From Anopheles merus (lineage: Eukaryota > Arthropoda > Insecta > Diptera > Culicidae), in the NCBI RefSeq assembly GCF_017562075.2, contig NC_054084.1, positions 40,764,197 through 40,828,196 of the forward strand: DNA of 64,000 nt, read 5' to 3'. This document shows, piece after piece, positions 54,824 to 64,000 of this stretch; position 1 is the first letter of the stretch, and every line of letters starts with the position of its first letter. A program made the translations under genes and the position numbers. Under the pieces are notes generated by a model. The model saw nothing but the letters and a program-made list of their open reading frames with translations, had not been told where the DNA came from and made no database searches.

Positions 54824-57800
54824 AGGAGCTAAGAAAAATGCATGATCTTTGAACTTGAACGGAAATCTGTTTTCTTTTTAACTTCGATCAACAAACACCC
54901 ACTTCCAAAGAACGGTTCATCAGTGTGTGACGACGTGTGAGGGAAGCTGCTCTCCAGTATCAGGAAGTCATCATTTTATCAAACTTTCCATCCACAACGG
55001 GACGAAAATAGCATGTGCAAAAATTTCATGCCCACAGTAGGGTGTAGTCAGTAAAAGCAGCGGTGGACCGTTTTGTGCTGTTTGTTTGACGCTGGGCGTT
55101 TGATTTATGGGCGGTGTTGCCCACCCCGGATTCGGAAAGCTGTATCGAAAAGTTTATGTTGCGGTCTGACATTAGGCCTCCGCTACCGCCCCGGGTATCT
55201 CTGAAGATTCCACTACGCATTGCGTGCCATTTGGAGTCTGTTTACATTGCCCAACGGCGGTGGTGCTCTTCCCCGTATGAAGAACGATTCTATTAGGCCG
55301 TCTGTTTAGCCGTTGTAGGCGTGCGAAGCGAACGATGACGAACATGAATAGTGATGCCGTACATGTAACAGTCTTTGCGGGTAGCTTCATTCACACTGAA
55401 TTTCGCAACGCTTAGCATAACGGAAAGGCAAAACAAAAAAAAAAAACGGCAAAACTGTTTTTTCCTGAAAAAGCAATTCATTCTGTACAGCATCAATTAA
55501 AATGTTTCTTGCTAACAAGCTAGGTTCAGGTACCCATCTTCATCAAAGTCAGTCATATTATCGGATGGCAAAATCATCGTCCCACCTGTCGCACTGGCCT
55601 TCGGGGGTTCGTATTACCGGTTCACGGGGCAGCGCCACACCCGATCCCAATTATCGGCAACGGCACAAGCACACACAATCCCCTATACGCTTGGCCAACC
55701 CGTGTGCACTTGTGTACGGGTGCACCGCTTTCACATTGTGTTTATTTAATTGCCATGCTCAACCCCGCCGAGATAATTCGTCAAAGAGCGTGGGTTAAAA
55801 TTAAAACCTATCAAATGATTTCGGTTTCTTTTCTTTTTGTTGACAGTCTTGTTACCCCACCGGCAAAAGGGGTTGATGATTTGCATTGAACCAAAGGCCG
55901 TTCTTAAACCACGCGTCCGAGTTCAGTGAGAAGAATGATGACTTTCTTTTGTTTTCATTGAAGTTTCTTACTGGTTTAGCTTCAGTTATATGTCTCTTTG
56001 TTTTGCTTCTGTTGAACTTCATCGCACCGAAACACTGTGCGGCTGATTTATGTGTGTGTTTCGGCACTCTTCGTTAAGCCGCCGAGTGAGTCAAATAAAG
56101 AGCGCTAGACAAGGGTACCGATCATGTTGTACTAATTCGCTTTATCTATTTCATTAGAGCGATACCTGTTCCGATAAGCATCGTGTCGCTTCATAATCCA
56201 CTCTAATTCTTATTGATTTTTGCAGCACCATCATTTGGCGGAGCAAAACTGGCTTGTGCTGCATACTTTCTCCACCGTGCTGCTTCCTGGATCATGACTC
56301 ATTTTCGCTACAAATGGTGAAATTGTTATCGGTGCTCCGAGCGCAGCGGGTGGCGTTGGTGATGCAAGACGTAATATGAGGCTGAGGAGAACGATAGCAG
56401 CATAGTTTAGTGCACGGCGAGTAATGGAAGGGCGGAAGAAGGTGTGTAGGCAAACTGTAAACATCTTGCTGACAGCATGCTTCGTAAACTGTCGCTCACG
56501 ATCAGCTCGGCTCTGGTCACGATAAAATAGCGAAACTTCTACCACTTTCGCATCGTGGCGTTGTGTGGCGTGCGCTGCCAATATTTCACGCCCAGTCAGC
56601 ATTAGCGTTTGTTTTCACGCTGAATGGTTGTTACTGAAACATTAGATGCCTGCCAGGGAAAGGGAGAAGAGTTGGGAGACTCGATTACGCACTTCTACGA
56701 TCTCACTTTCTTAGGGTTATTCGTATCGGATAGGCTAGTCTGATTACAGAACACAACGGCTTACAACTTTGCTCGAGCGATCTTATACCAAGCTGAGCGC
56801 CAATGTGAGTATGTGTCGTAAATGAAGCGAGGCAATCGTACAGTAGAAAAAAAGCACCACAATACTGATAATCGATGCGTTCGATACTGAGTGTTGCCAT
56901 TGAATGTGTGATGTTGTATTGTTTTTATCTCTCTCAAGTGCTACCCGCCTTCCCGCCGGAAGCGTGGCGTCATCGATTCCGCGAACGTGCGCAACGTACT
57001 AGACGTTTGCTTTCATACTAGTTAAGACTTGTAACTCGTAAAAGTGGTGTTTAAAAGGAGAATAATTAAATTAATTATTGTGCATGCAGAATACGTTAAC
57101 AGTTTTTTTTTTTTTGCTAAATCGCCAGCGTGATAACCAATGAACGCTATTTTACAATACAATTTATGTATAGTTAGCAACCTCTCAGCATTATTGCAGC
57201 TTAGGTTTGCGTCTGGCAATAAAGCATACAAACAATCTGAAGAATCAAAATGTTTATTTTAAAAAACATAATTTAAGGGGGAAAAGAGATTCCATATAGA
57301 ACGGATTTACTTTGGAGCGTTTCAAACTCTATCTTCTATGCTTAAAAAGGTTTTAATAACAATAAAGTCAAAAAGAATTCTTTAAGATTTTAATAGAAAT
57401 CGCCAAAAACAATAAAAAAATATGTTGGTTCCAAGGAAAAGAGTCGGAATAAAAAAAAAGTCATTTAAAAGAGCGCATTCGTTTAATCCTTTAAAAAGCG
57501 CAATGTAACATATGTTTTATAATATATATCCTCTCTTTCATGGGCTGCCTTCTGGTTTAAAAAAATGTAAACGAAACACTTTTAACCCCACAGAAACGAT
57601 CGCTTATCGTACCGTGGTCCCTCTCATCATCATCTGCGGGCAGGCTGCAGTGTGTAAGTGCATTCGCATGTTGCACATCGCCACACTTCAGTGCGAGTGC
57701 GTGTCGTTTGCAATATTTGTTCGTACAACGAAGCGGTTTGTTATAGTTGATCGGTTCGCTGCTTGTTTGCCACCATCCCCCTTTTCTCTGCACCCTTTCC

Positions 57801-60378
57801 CATTTCCCATATGTTGACCCAGAACACAGGAAAAGATTAGAGCCGTTTGTATGGTTGGTTGGTGATCGGTTACCACCAACCCGTGCATCACAACCCGGCA
57901 CTTGCGGAAAATCGAAACAAAGCACAAATGCAGAGGCAAGCACGGGAATGCTAACCCGCCATCGGGTGGAAGAAAAGTGCACTCGTAGTGAGCGTATCAC
58001 CTCCCAGAGCGTGGTTCAGGTTCAGGCAGTTAAGCGGTGGAAAATGAAAAACAAATGTAATCAGGGTAAACAGAGCGCACTAAAACCGTCACCGGAAGTG
58101 TGGGATTGCTCACGGCCAATAGTTTGCTCGGTGTGTGAGTAAATAGAGAGTCTTGTACTGTTGTTACTTACCGTTGGTGTAAGCTGAGAACGCTGGATCC
58201 GATACTGTAAACAAAGAGAACAACAATTCGATTAGTACAGGGCGAGTAAGAAAGGATTTGGAAATAAAAAGTAACTTGTCTCTAAGTGTGCATGTGTGTG
58301 TGTGAGTGTATGCCCTTGCAACTAGACTAATGGCAGAAGGATATCTTTTTATGATGATGGAATTCCCATTTCCACCATCGTTCTGTTTGGCGCTAGGCAA
58401 CTGATGGAGGAAGGCTGAGTGATGAGTCGTAGCCTTGTGAGCTCGACCTTGGGCCTTGGTCTGGCACGGACAAAGTTTCCACCTCGCCTATAATTCCAAC
58501 CAGCCCCGAGTTGTTTACACATTATCTTAAGTTTATTTTCTCGGTAAAGTTGTCGCTGAAAGTTCTCGCTCGAACGAGATGGGCAGCAAATGGCTTTTGA
58601 TTTTGTCAAGGATGGTGTACGTGACTTTCCCAGGCGTGTGCGACGTTGTTTCCAAGAGACGTTAATAATTAAAAAATGCTACTTTTTGTTTAATTTGCTT
58701 AGAAAGTATATCCTTTCTGCTATGTGTTGAGCTTAGCGATTATGGTGCCAAGCATTACAAAGGTTTAAATTTGCTGCGTCGCCTGTTGAAGTATCGTCTT
58801 TCAAACATTTAGCAAGAAATAAGATATATTTATGCTAGCTTCCCACAGCCAATCCAAGGTCACTCTGTGGCGATTGCTCTTTATTATGTATCTTATTTAT
58901 TTTAATCTTTTGTTACATTCACAATGTGTTCCCCACTTCTCTTTGGAAACCTTTTCCAGCTCCTTCCAGAAACCTGATCGCATGTCACTCGAGATTTTGG
59001 TTTGCTCAGCAAATATCTCGCACGTCCTCATCTAGCATCTCATTATCGCGGTACCGCACCTAATTACTAATCCGAACGACGGGTATCAATCTATCAGCTC
59101 CGGACCGGACACTGGCTTCGGGCGAGGTCAGCTTCAGAACCTTTCCCATTCTTTGTGTGCACATAATTGTACCGGCTGGATCGCCGCTGGCCATGGTCGA
59201 TGCTGCGGTCTGCATTGGATCATGTTCGTGATCCCGGGTGGGAAATACTTCTGAGAAAACAGGCGTCCACGACCACAGTTTGTATGCTTATTAGATGTGG
59301 TTGGGATTGTGTTGATTGCCAACTCTCCAGTGTCGCTAAACCGCCATTAACCGGTTTGTAATATTTTCACATTAAACAAACGATCACGTACCGTCCAGAT
59401 CATCGTTAAAAATGCATTCAACATATCCGTTTTGCAACCACAGCCGGAAGTACTGATGATCGGAAGTAATTACCTTCTGCTTGGTTTTAGTTTTTGCCGA
59501 CTACGAGTGCTTTGAATAAACTGGCCCGAGAGTGCAACAGCCGCTGGTGCTGAAGCGTAACACAACATCAAATTATAGCTAAGGGATACATCTTCTCGTG
59601 CTCATTCGCTTGGAACTGATAGTGTTTGTGGTGTGAACGGCACTGTATGATTCATGTTACGAATCGATATCATCTTGCCAAGAATTCCCTGATGCATGTT
59701 GTCAATATTGTACTGCTTTTTAAGCACGAGAAGTATTCAACGTGATGGTGCATATTTAAAGGCATGTTGCCTTGCTAGGTAAACACGTACGGGTAAGTGG
59801 TTTTTTGTCGAAACAATTCAAACCTTCCAACGTTACCACGTGAGATGGTAGAGCAATGAGATGACAAGTGGCCATCGGAGGAAAAGTAATGGTAAAAGTA
59901 TTGATATTGTGACTATCAACAAATACGATGACCGATAAGGTTGCTGGAGTGTTTAATTATAGAATGGCATGTACATTATATTATAGAGTGATTAAAATAG
60001 AAGTATACGTATACTATTCATAAACATAGAACATAAAGGTATACTATATTATTAAAATCACGAAAAATCCTTAAAAAAACAAAGCAAATTTAGAACAGTA
60101 GCCTTAAAAGCTTGAATAAGAAACAAGCGTACACCAATATCAGAACTAGGTCACTTGTTGCCTTGGTACCAAGCCGATTGCTAATCGAATAGAACAAACC
60201 GAAGCCTAACAATGTGAAACTGCGATAAATACAACCAAAGGTTTAGAACGCTGTCAGTACTGTTTCAGTTTTTAATTCCTGTTCTAGAATACACTTTGCG
60301 CAATAGTGAAAATGACCTCCATTTCCTCTGATAGCCCTCCCGCACCACGTGATTAGCGCCTTACCTTAATGGATCCAT
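45242..60378 (-). CDS. Facilitative sugar transporter (Tret1/GLUT type, major facilitator superfamily)
   Basis: This is a plasma-membrane carrier for trehalose or hexoses; the substrate cannot be read from sequence. Coding exons on the minus strand are 60365-60378 (start exon, inferred), 46735-47258, 46462-46667, 45594-46198 and 45242-45521; all phases agree and the sum is 1629 nt, 542 aa. Twelve hydrophobic segments fit, the first at about residues 37-59. Family signatures: SALPQILS before TM1, GRVLTGFACALGTSP in TM4, PESPVWL (216-222), a long charged central loop, QQFSG (307-311), FPTDIRG before TM10 and PETHGKS (482-488) after TM12. The first four-exon body is certain. The start exon is chosen because ATGGATCCATTAAG meets a strong donor (GTAAGG), ends in the needed phase (AG|T, serine) and has an in-frame TAG two codons upstream. 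Skipping or using the 33-nt microexon at 58.2 kb both keep the frame. Confidence 0.93.
47995..48095 (-). mobile_element. Short retroposon (SINE-like) flanked by 9-bp target duplications
   Basis: TTCGAAGGT occurs exactly on both sides (47986-47994 and 48096-48104) of a 101-bp insert. The insert begins on the plus strand with TTTCTTCTTCTTTTGGCTCA, so on the minus strand it ends in an (AAG)n/A-rich tail, as a retroposed copy would. The body (GTTGTCGGCCAAGGCCTGCC) strikes me as similar to a repeat common in mosquito genomes, but that is recollection and was not checked. Confidence 0.65.
51703..51869. mobile_element. Possible hAT-type MITE (CAGTGCTCTCCAACC ends)
   Basis: The left end reads CAGTGCTCTCCAACCTTTTT and the right end, on the opposite strand, CAGAGGTCTTCAACGTATGG. 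About 12 of the first 16 bases match, and CAG-N-G-N-TCT-N-CAAC is the usual form of hAT termini. The interior is AT-rich and non-coding, 167 bp in all. The expected 8-bp target duplication is not clear, so the copy is old or the ends are slightly misplaced. Confidence 0.5.
54789..54822. repeat. (GA)n microsatellite, about 17 units
   Basis: A pure AG/GA run within the transporter's large intron. Confidence 0.95.
58172..58204 (-). CDS. 33-nt microexon in the sugar transporter's first intron (alternative, in frame)
   Basis: On the minus strand a pyrimidine-rich acceptor (TTCTCTTTGTTTACAG) is followed by 33 nt and a strong donor (ACG|GTAAGTAA). Placed between the start exon (ending AG) and the main exon (starting T), it reads S-IGSSVLSLHQ-R with no stop, so it would add eleven residues to the cytoplasmic amino end. 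Because 33 is a multiple of three, skipping it also keeps the frame. One other frame reads SDPAFSAYTN but does not fit the transporter phase. Splice signals are seen; use in transcripts is inferred. Confidence 0.5.
60365..60378 (-). CDS. Proposed coding start exon of the sugar transporter (14 nt coding)
   Basis: The minus strand reads TAG-AGT-ATG-GAT-CCA-TTA-AG|GTAAGG. The donor is strong, an in-frame stop closes the frame just upstream, and the two leftover bases match the acceptor phase of the exon at 47258 (AG|T). The protein would begin MDPLSENSEQHKDD. The 5' UTR continues to the right for an unknown length. Confidence 0.5.
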
Positions 60379-61440
60379 ACTCTAGTTCACTGGGGTTGGG
60401 TCTCGTCTGGTGTGTTCAAATAAGCGTCTCCGTTTGGCTGGGTGTTTGCCGGTGTTAAATCGATAACCGATTAGTTGCCAGTAGGGTAACAATGATTCCG
60501 GTCCGTAGTTTTTTGTTTTACTCAATTCCTTCGAAACACCGAGATTGGCCGGAATTATCTTTTCTCCGAAGAAAGAAATTACACAAAACGACTAACGACT
60601 AACAGGGCTCGGTTTGCTTGTAGTACTATCACTCCGAAGGACGCTTCCACCTTCCCTCCGCACGAACGAACGCAAATGACCCCGAAACGCACGAACAGGG
60701 CAGCAACCGGAAGGATAACAGTTGTTGGCACGCAAACTTTTACGCGGTTCTATCGATTGTAGTTGGACTTAGAAACATTATATGTTAAATAAAACAAACA
60801 CTCCCTTATGTTTATGGTTTAATTTATCTCAACTTTGTTCCTGCACTGTATTCGAACACTGTTCACTTAGGTGCACGCTGGCTGCGGCGCTGGTGCACAA
60901 CGCACCGTTATTAGGCAGGCGAAGCTACCGTGGACCACGCCACTGCTGCTGCTGCTACCTTTACAGCTGGGTCACGGTCAACGTAAAACGTAGTGTGGTG
61001 ACACTGTTTCCCCTTCGAGCACCACAAGCGCAAAAACCGCCGACCGATTCGGGCCTCTACGATACAAAGGATTTGGGTGCGTTTGTCCCTGGCACTTGCA
61101 AATCGATTCAAACTGTTCGCGTAATTCCGTACGCACTCAGCGAGCGCGAGAGCCGCAGCCGATACAACGCAACCGTCACCGCGAAAGTGTTCGAAGAAAC
61201 TGTTGCTCTGTACGCCGCCCGGGAACGGCAGCAGCGGTGCAACCTCGGTAGAATATCGGAGCGACCGGTTTTTGAGCTGAGAGGGCATGTCGTCATCGTC
61301 TTCAACGCGGTCATCGTGGTGAAATGTTGTGCGGTGGGAGCTGGGTAAGCGAGAAAGGTCTTCTGTTGGGGTATGTGCGGGCGGCTGACGTAGGGGTTCG
61401 GTGCGTGGCGTCATCGCTTAGGAAGCAGGGTTGTCCAACC
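60379..61440 (-). promoter_or_regulatory. 5' UTR/promoter region of the sugar transporter, with a GC-rich two-strand open patch
   Basis: The stretch upstream of the proposed start exon must hold the transporter promoter unless more 5' exons exist beyond the window. From about 60,850 to 61,420 it is GC-rich and open on both strands (188 codons on plus, 167 on minus). The minus frame contains an acidic cluster and STEVAPLLPFPGG, an ExxxLL-type sorting motif as found at the amino ends of some GLUT proteins, but no strong donor in the correct phase follows. I therefore do not call it an exon. Confidence 0.35.
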
Positions 61441-61888
61441 ATTGATCATGTCTGAGGCGTGTTCTTAAAATTGAAAATATACTTTTTGTACTGTTGCTAG
61501 TTGTAAGTTTTCAACGAACAATAATTGAAGGGATCAGCAGAAGTCTTTAAGCTCAAACATTATTAGCTATATTTTTTAGGCTTAAATAATTCTTTAAAAT
61601 GTAAACTTTCGTACCTTTGGACTGGCAACCAACTATTGAGCGATCAATAAAAAAGCATGCCAACTAAACAGCATTCAATTATTGAATTCAGACTGAATGC
61701 TATATTGATGCCTCGGTATTACATAGACCATCAAAATTTCATATCCTGTAAGAGCATTAACAGGTAAGTTAACTTCTTAAAACCATCAATTTGACTGAGG
61801 AAGCATACATACATCCAGACTGGCACAGTTAAAGATGATTAGATAGGAAATGTAGAATAGTTTCGCACCGTATTTTATATTAAAACTA

Positions 61889-62243
61889 CAGTGGAGCGCC
61901 GTTTATCCGGGCTTCTCGGGACTTTACCTCGCCGGTATAAGCAAATAACACGGATAATGAGTCAAAAGATATTCTTTATCACTAATTCCTGATTAGATTT
62001 TGAATTTTTTCTTATTTTCTGATAAAAAATAACCCAGTTTTTATTAACTTCATCTTTCATAAGCATATTTGAAATTTGAAAAAAAAATTAGCGTTTTTTG
62101 TTATGACAATGTGCTGTTTTAACCGCTATTTCAAATATCCTCCTCATAATGCAATGTCTCCTTTGTATTGAACTGTCATTTCTCAATAGCACGGATAAAC
62201 GGAAAGCCGGATAAAAGGTACCCGGATAAACGGCGCTGCAATG
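61889..62243. mobile_element. Pogo/Tigger-like MITE with TA target duplication
   Basis: The left end is CAGTGGAGCGCCGTTTATCC and the right end, read inward on the other strand, CATTGCAGCGCCGTTTATCC. They match in all but three of 20 bases and continue with GGG. TA borders both sides (61887-61888 and 62244-62245). A CAGTxGAxCxCCGxTTATCCGG terminus is typical for pogo-group elements. The 355-bp body is AT-rich and has no transposase, so it is non-autonomous. Confidence 0.8.
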
Positions 62244-62449
62244 TACTTTAATTGATTTTGTCATTGGGATTTTCTACCACGAAACGATTTTTTTAGCCCT
62301 AGTTTTACTTGAACCAATAGCTCATCTTTGTATATACATCGTTATTAAATAGTAACAAATTTTCCTGTAATATATGCCCGGTAAATGATGTTTTAATGCA
62401 CTCCTGCCATCTCCATGCTTTTAACCGTAGAGTTGGCAACCAGATTTAC

Positions 62450-62766
62450 ACACGTAAGTTGGCAACCGGCATACCCGGGTATTCCACACGTTTTGATGCA
62501 AAAATTAACGATTTTCATAGGTAAACAATGCTTTCTATATTTTAATGCTGTAAGCAAGTAATGCCGAATATATATTCTTTTCTACTTCATTTATTCATTA
62601 GTTTTTTTTTTTCATTTTATTATAAAAATAACGATCAAATTGAAATTTAGAATCGCCTGAATTTGACTCGAAAATAAGCACAATACGAAAAGAGGAAGAA
62701 GAGAAACGTCATTCTCCATACAAAATGTTTGGAATACCCGGGTATGCTGGTTGCCAACTTACGTGG
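62450..62766. mobile_element. MITE with about 36-bp inverted ends containing TACCCGGGTA
   Basis: The left end starts ACGTAAGTTGGCAACCGGCA and runs through a TACCCGGGTATTCCA segment. The right end is its near-perfect reverse complement, with one internal mismatch in about 36 bases (GCATACC preceded by CCGG versus CCAG). The 317-bp interior is AT-rich. The target duplication is not clear. The family was not identified. Confidence 0.65.
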
Positions 62767-62947
62767 TAAAGTTTAAAAAAATTTAAAATAAAATACTTAC
62801 AGACTGTTTAAAATGCACCAAAAAATCATAAAGTAAAAGTTGGGAGGCTACGGAAAATTTCAGGTCAATAAAAGCAATGAATCAAAAGTGATTTCAGTTT
62901 AAAGTTTAAAAAATACCCAGGTATCCGGTGGCCAACTTAAAGGTTAA

Positions 62948-63259
62948 ATGGTTGCGTTATCAATAGGCTCCTGCCGAAATCTGCCAATATAATCTGGCCA
63001 CACTGGCCCGCAGGGCAAAAGCTCGCTCGAAAGGTCAATAACCGTCGCAAAACGTCAAAAACGACCGTCGCCAGCGCCTCGAAATCGTTGCGAGTTTCGC
63101 TCGCTGGCGACGTCGGTTTGCAGTACATGCGACGTCGGTTTTGACGTTTTGCGACGGTTTTGCGACGGTGGCCGCCAAAAAGCTCGCCTGACCTGCGGAC
63201 CAGTGTGGCCAGATTATATTGGCAAATTTCGGCAGGAGCACTGTTGAGAACGCGACCAT
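62948..63259. mobile_element. TTAA-flanked MITE with about 70-bp inverted ends
   Basis: TTAA sits exactly at both borders (62944-62947 and 63260-63263). The ends, ATGGTTGCGTTATCAATAGG on the left and ATGGTCGCGTTCTCAACAGT on the right (opposite strand), open a long inverted repeat. It continues through CCTGCCGAAATCTGCCAATA and CTGGCCACACTGGCCCGCAG. A second inner inverted pair (CCGTCGCAAAACGTCAAAA) nearly closes the centre, so the whole 312 bp can fold back. TTAA duplication points to the piggyBac-type superfamily. No coding content. Confidence 0.8.
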
Positions 63260-63398
63260 TTAAATTAGATCAATTATTTTAACCTTTGTTTCTATGACCA
63301 AAAATACACCCTCATCTTTATGACCACCTACCCGGGTAGGTAATACATTTTATAAGGGAATTTGTAATTTTATTGCTCAAAAAATTTCTTGTTTAACT

Positions 63399-63989
63399 TA
63401 CCCAAGTGCCACAAATCCACTAAACGACCACTAAACGGCTTCTAAACGACTCAAGTTCTCTACCTAAACGGAATATAGAAAGACTTCGTTTAGCAGACGC
63501 CAAACGACTCATGCATTCTAAAAATAGCAAAAAAGCTGGTGGCGCTATCTGTTGGTGGGATACCCCAACCAGTTGAGCTTCATCGCTTGGAGGAGAGCTT
63601 TCTCATTTCCTCTGTACTGTTGTATGGTTTCGCATTGAAGTTATGCATCCCTAGAACTAGAACGGCGATACGATTGTTTAAATACTAAACTCCAACGGAA
63701 ACCACCAGCACTGAAGCAAGTGAGATTTGAGCAATGGTCATTGGTGTTGATACCCACGTATCTAACCACACGACCATTTATATAGATTTTTGCTCAGAAA
63801 GTTAGAAGGCTATATAGGTCATGATAAGATGAAACTTGTCGAAACACATTGCAAGAACAGGATAGCAATATAATGATGAGTTGTAATACGCCATCTATTG
63901 ATCAAACCAATGAAGCTGTGGAGCTTTCATTTTTTTATATGGATATTCAATTTTCCAGTCGTTTAAGCTTAATCTGTGGCGCTTGGGTA
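63399..63989. mobile_element. Inverted-repeat bounded segment (TACCCAAGTGCCACA ends)
   Basis: The left end reads TACCCAAGTGCCACAAAT and the segment near the window end, on the other strand, TACCCAAGCGCCACAGAT. They differ at two of 18 positions, about 590 bp apart. The left part also carries several AAACGAC/AAACGG repeats, and two similar direct motifs (GGCGCTATCTGTTGGT and CGCCATCTATTGAT) lie inside. No protein is encoded. It is probably a further non-autonomous DNA element; the target duplication could not be settled because of the closeness of the window end. Confidence 0.55.
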
Positions 63990-64000
63990 TTCTATGCAGC

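Larger units (their letters stand above)
47259..60364. other. 13-kb first intron of the sugar transporter gene
   Basis: This holds between the main exons and the proposed start exon. It contains a short retroposon (47,995-48,095), a hAT-like MITE (51,703-51,869), a (GA)n run (54,789-54,822) and the 33-nt microexon (58,172-58,204). AT-rich filler occupies 48.1-49.0 and 57.0-57.5 kb. GC-richer patches at 49.4-51.6, 52.2-54.6 and 55.0-56.7 kb show no supported exon and might be regulatory. Large first introns often carry enhancers, but nothing here proves it. Confidence 0.55.

Noticed and set aside
58164..58400. Reading of the microexon as SDPAFSAYTNG
   Set aside because: This frame begins and ends in phases that fit neither the transporter start exon nor its main exon; the frame IGSSVLSLHQ fits both.

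Overview
The window looks like nuclear DNA from an insect, most probably an Anopheles-type mosquito. This is an inference from split genes with GT-AG introns (many of 60-90 nt, some over 10 kb), GC-rich exons in AT-rich surroundings, an SC35 protein and a long-form RNase Z of animal type, and many short inverted-repeat elements of the kinds common in mosquitoes. No bacterial operons, CRISPR arrays, rRNA or tRNA genes were seen. Four genes are supported.

Left part (1-9.1 kb). Positions 1 to about 4.3 kb hold no gene I can support, though the end of an upstream plus-strand transcript is possible. An SRSF2/SC35 splicing factor gene (minus, 4445-5349, three coding exons, 167 aa, with an extra intron in its 3' UTR) stands head to head with a long-form RNase Z/ELAC2 gene (plus, 6077-8920, six exons, 828 aa). 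They share a 727-bp presumptive two-way promoter carrying a duplicated AAAATGGCTACC motif. Both products act in RNA processing: pre-mRNA splicing and tRNA 3' end cleavage.

Middle (9-44.6 kb). A minus-strand gene for an unrecognised small protein with two membrane segments has firm exons at 15.55, 22.5, 24.3, 24.5 and 24.9-25.1 kb. A phase-compatible 11-nt start exon is proposed at 41.3 kb. Its 3' side faces the RNase Z gene across about 6.5 kb of T-rich DNA that could be a very long 3' UTR. Its upstream interval (25-41 kb) holds old transposon pieces: a non-LTR retrotransposon 3' fragment, a probable second non-LTR tail and a MITE.

Right part (44.6-61.4 kb). A minus-strand sugar transporter gene of the trehalose-transporter/GLUT type has four main exons at 45.24-47.26 kb and a 14-nt coding start exon proposed at 60.37 kb, giving 542 aa. 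The intervening 13-kb intron contains a 33-nt microexon with strong splice sites in the right phase, a short retroposon with 9-bp target duplications and a hAT-like MITE.

Right end (61.4-64 kb). This is a dense cluster of nested inverted-repeat elements: a pogo-like MITE with TA duplication, a TTAA-flanked MITE with about 70-bp inverted ends, an element built around the palindrome TACCCGGGTA, and a further inverted-repeat pair reaching almost to the window end. The most interesting points are the in-frame transporter microexon, the uncharacterised two-membrane-segment protein, the SRSF2 3' UTR intron and the nested MITE cluster.
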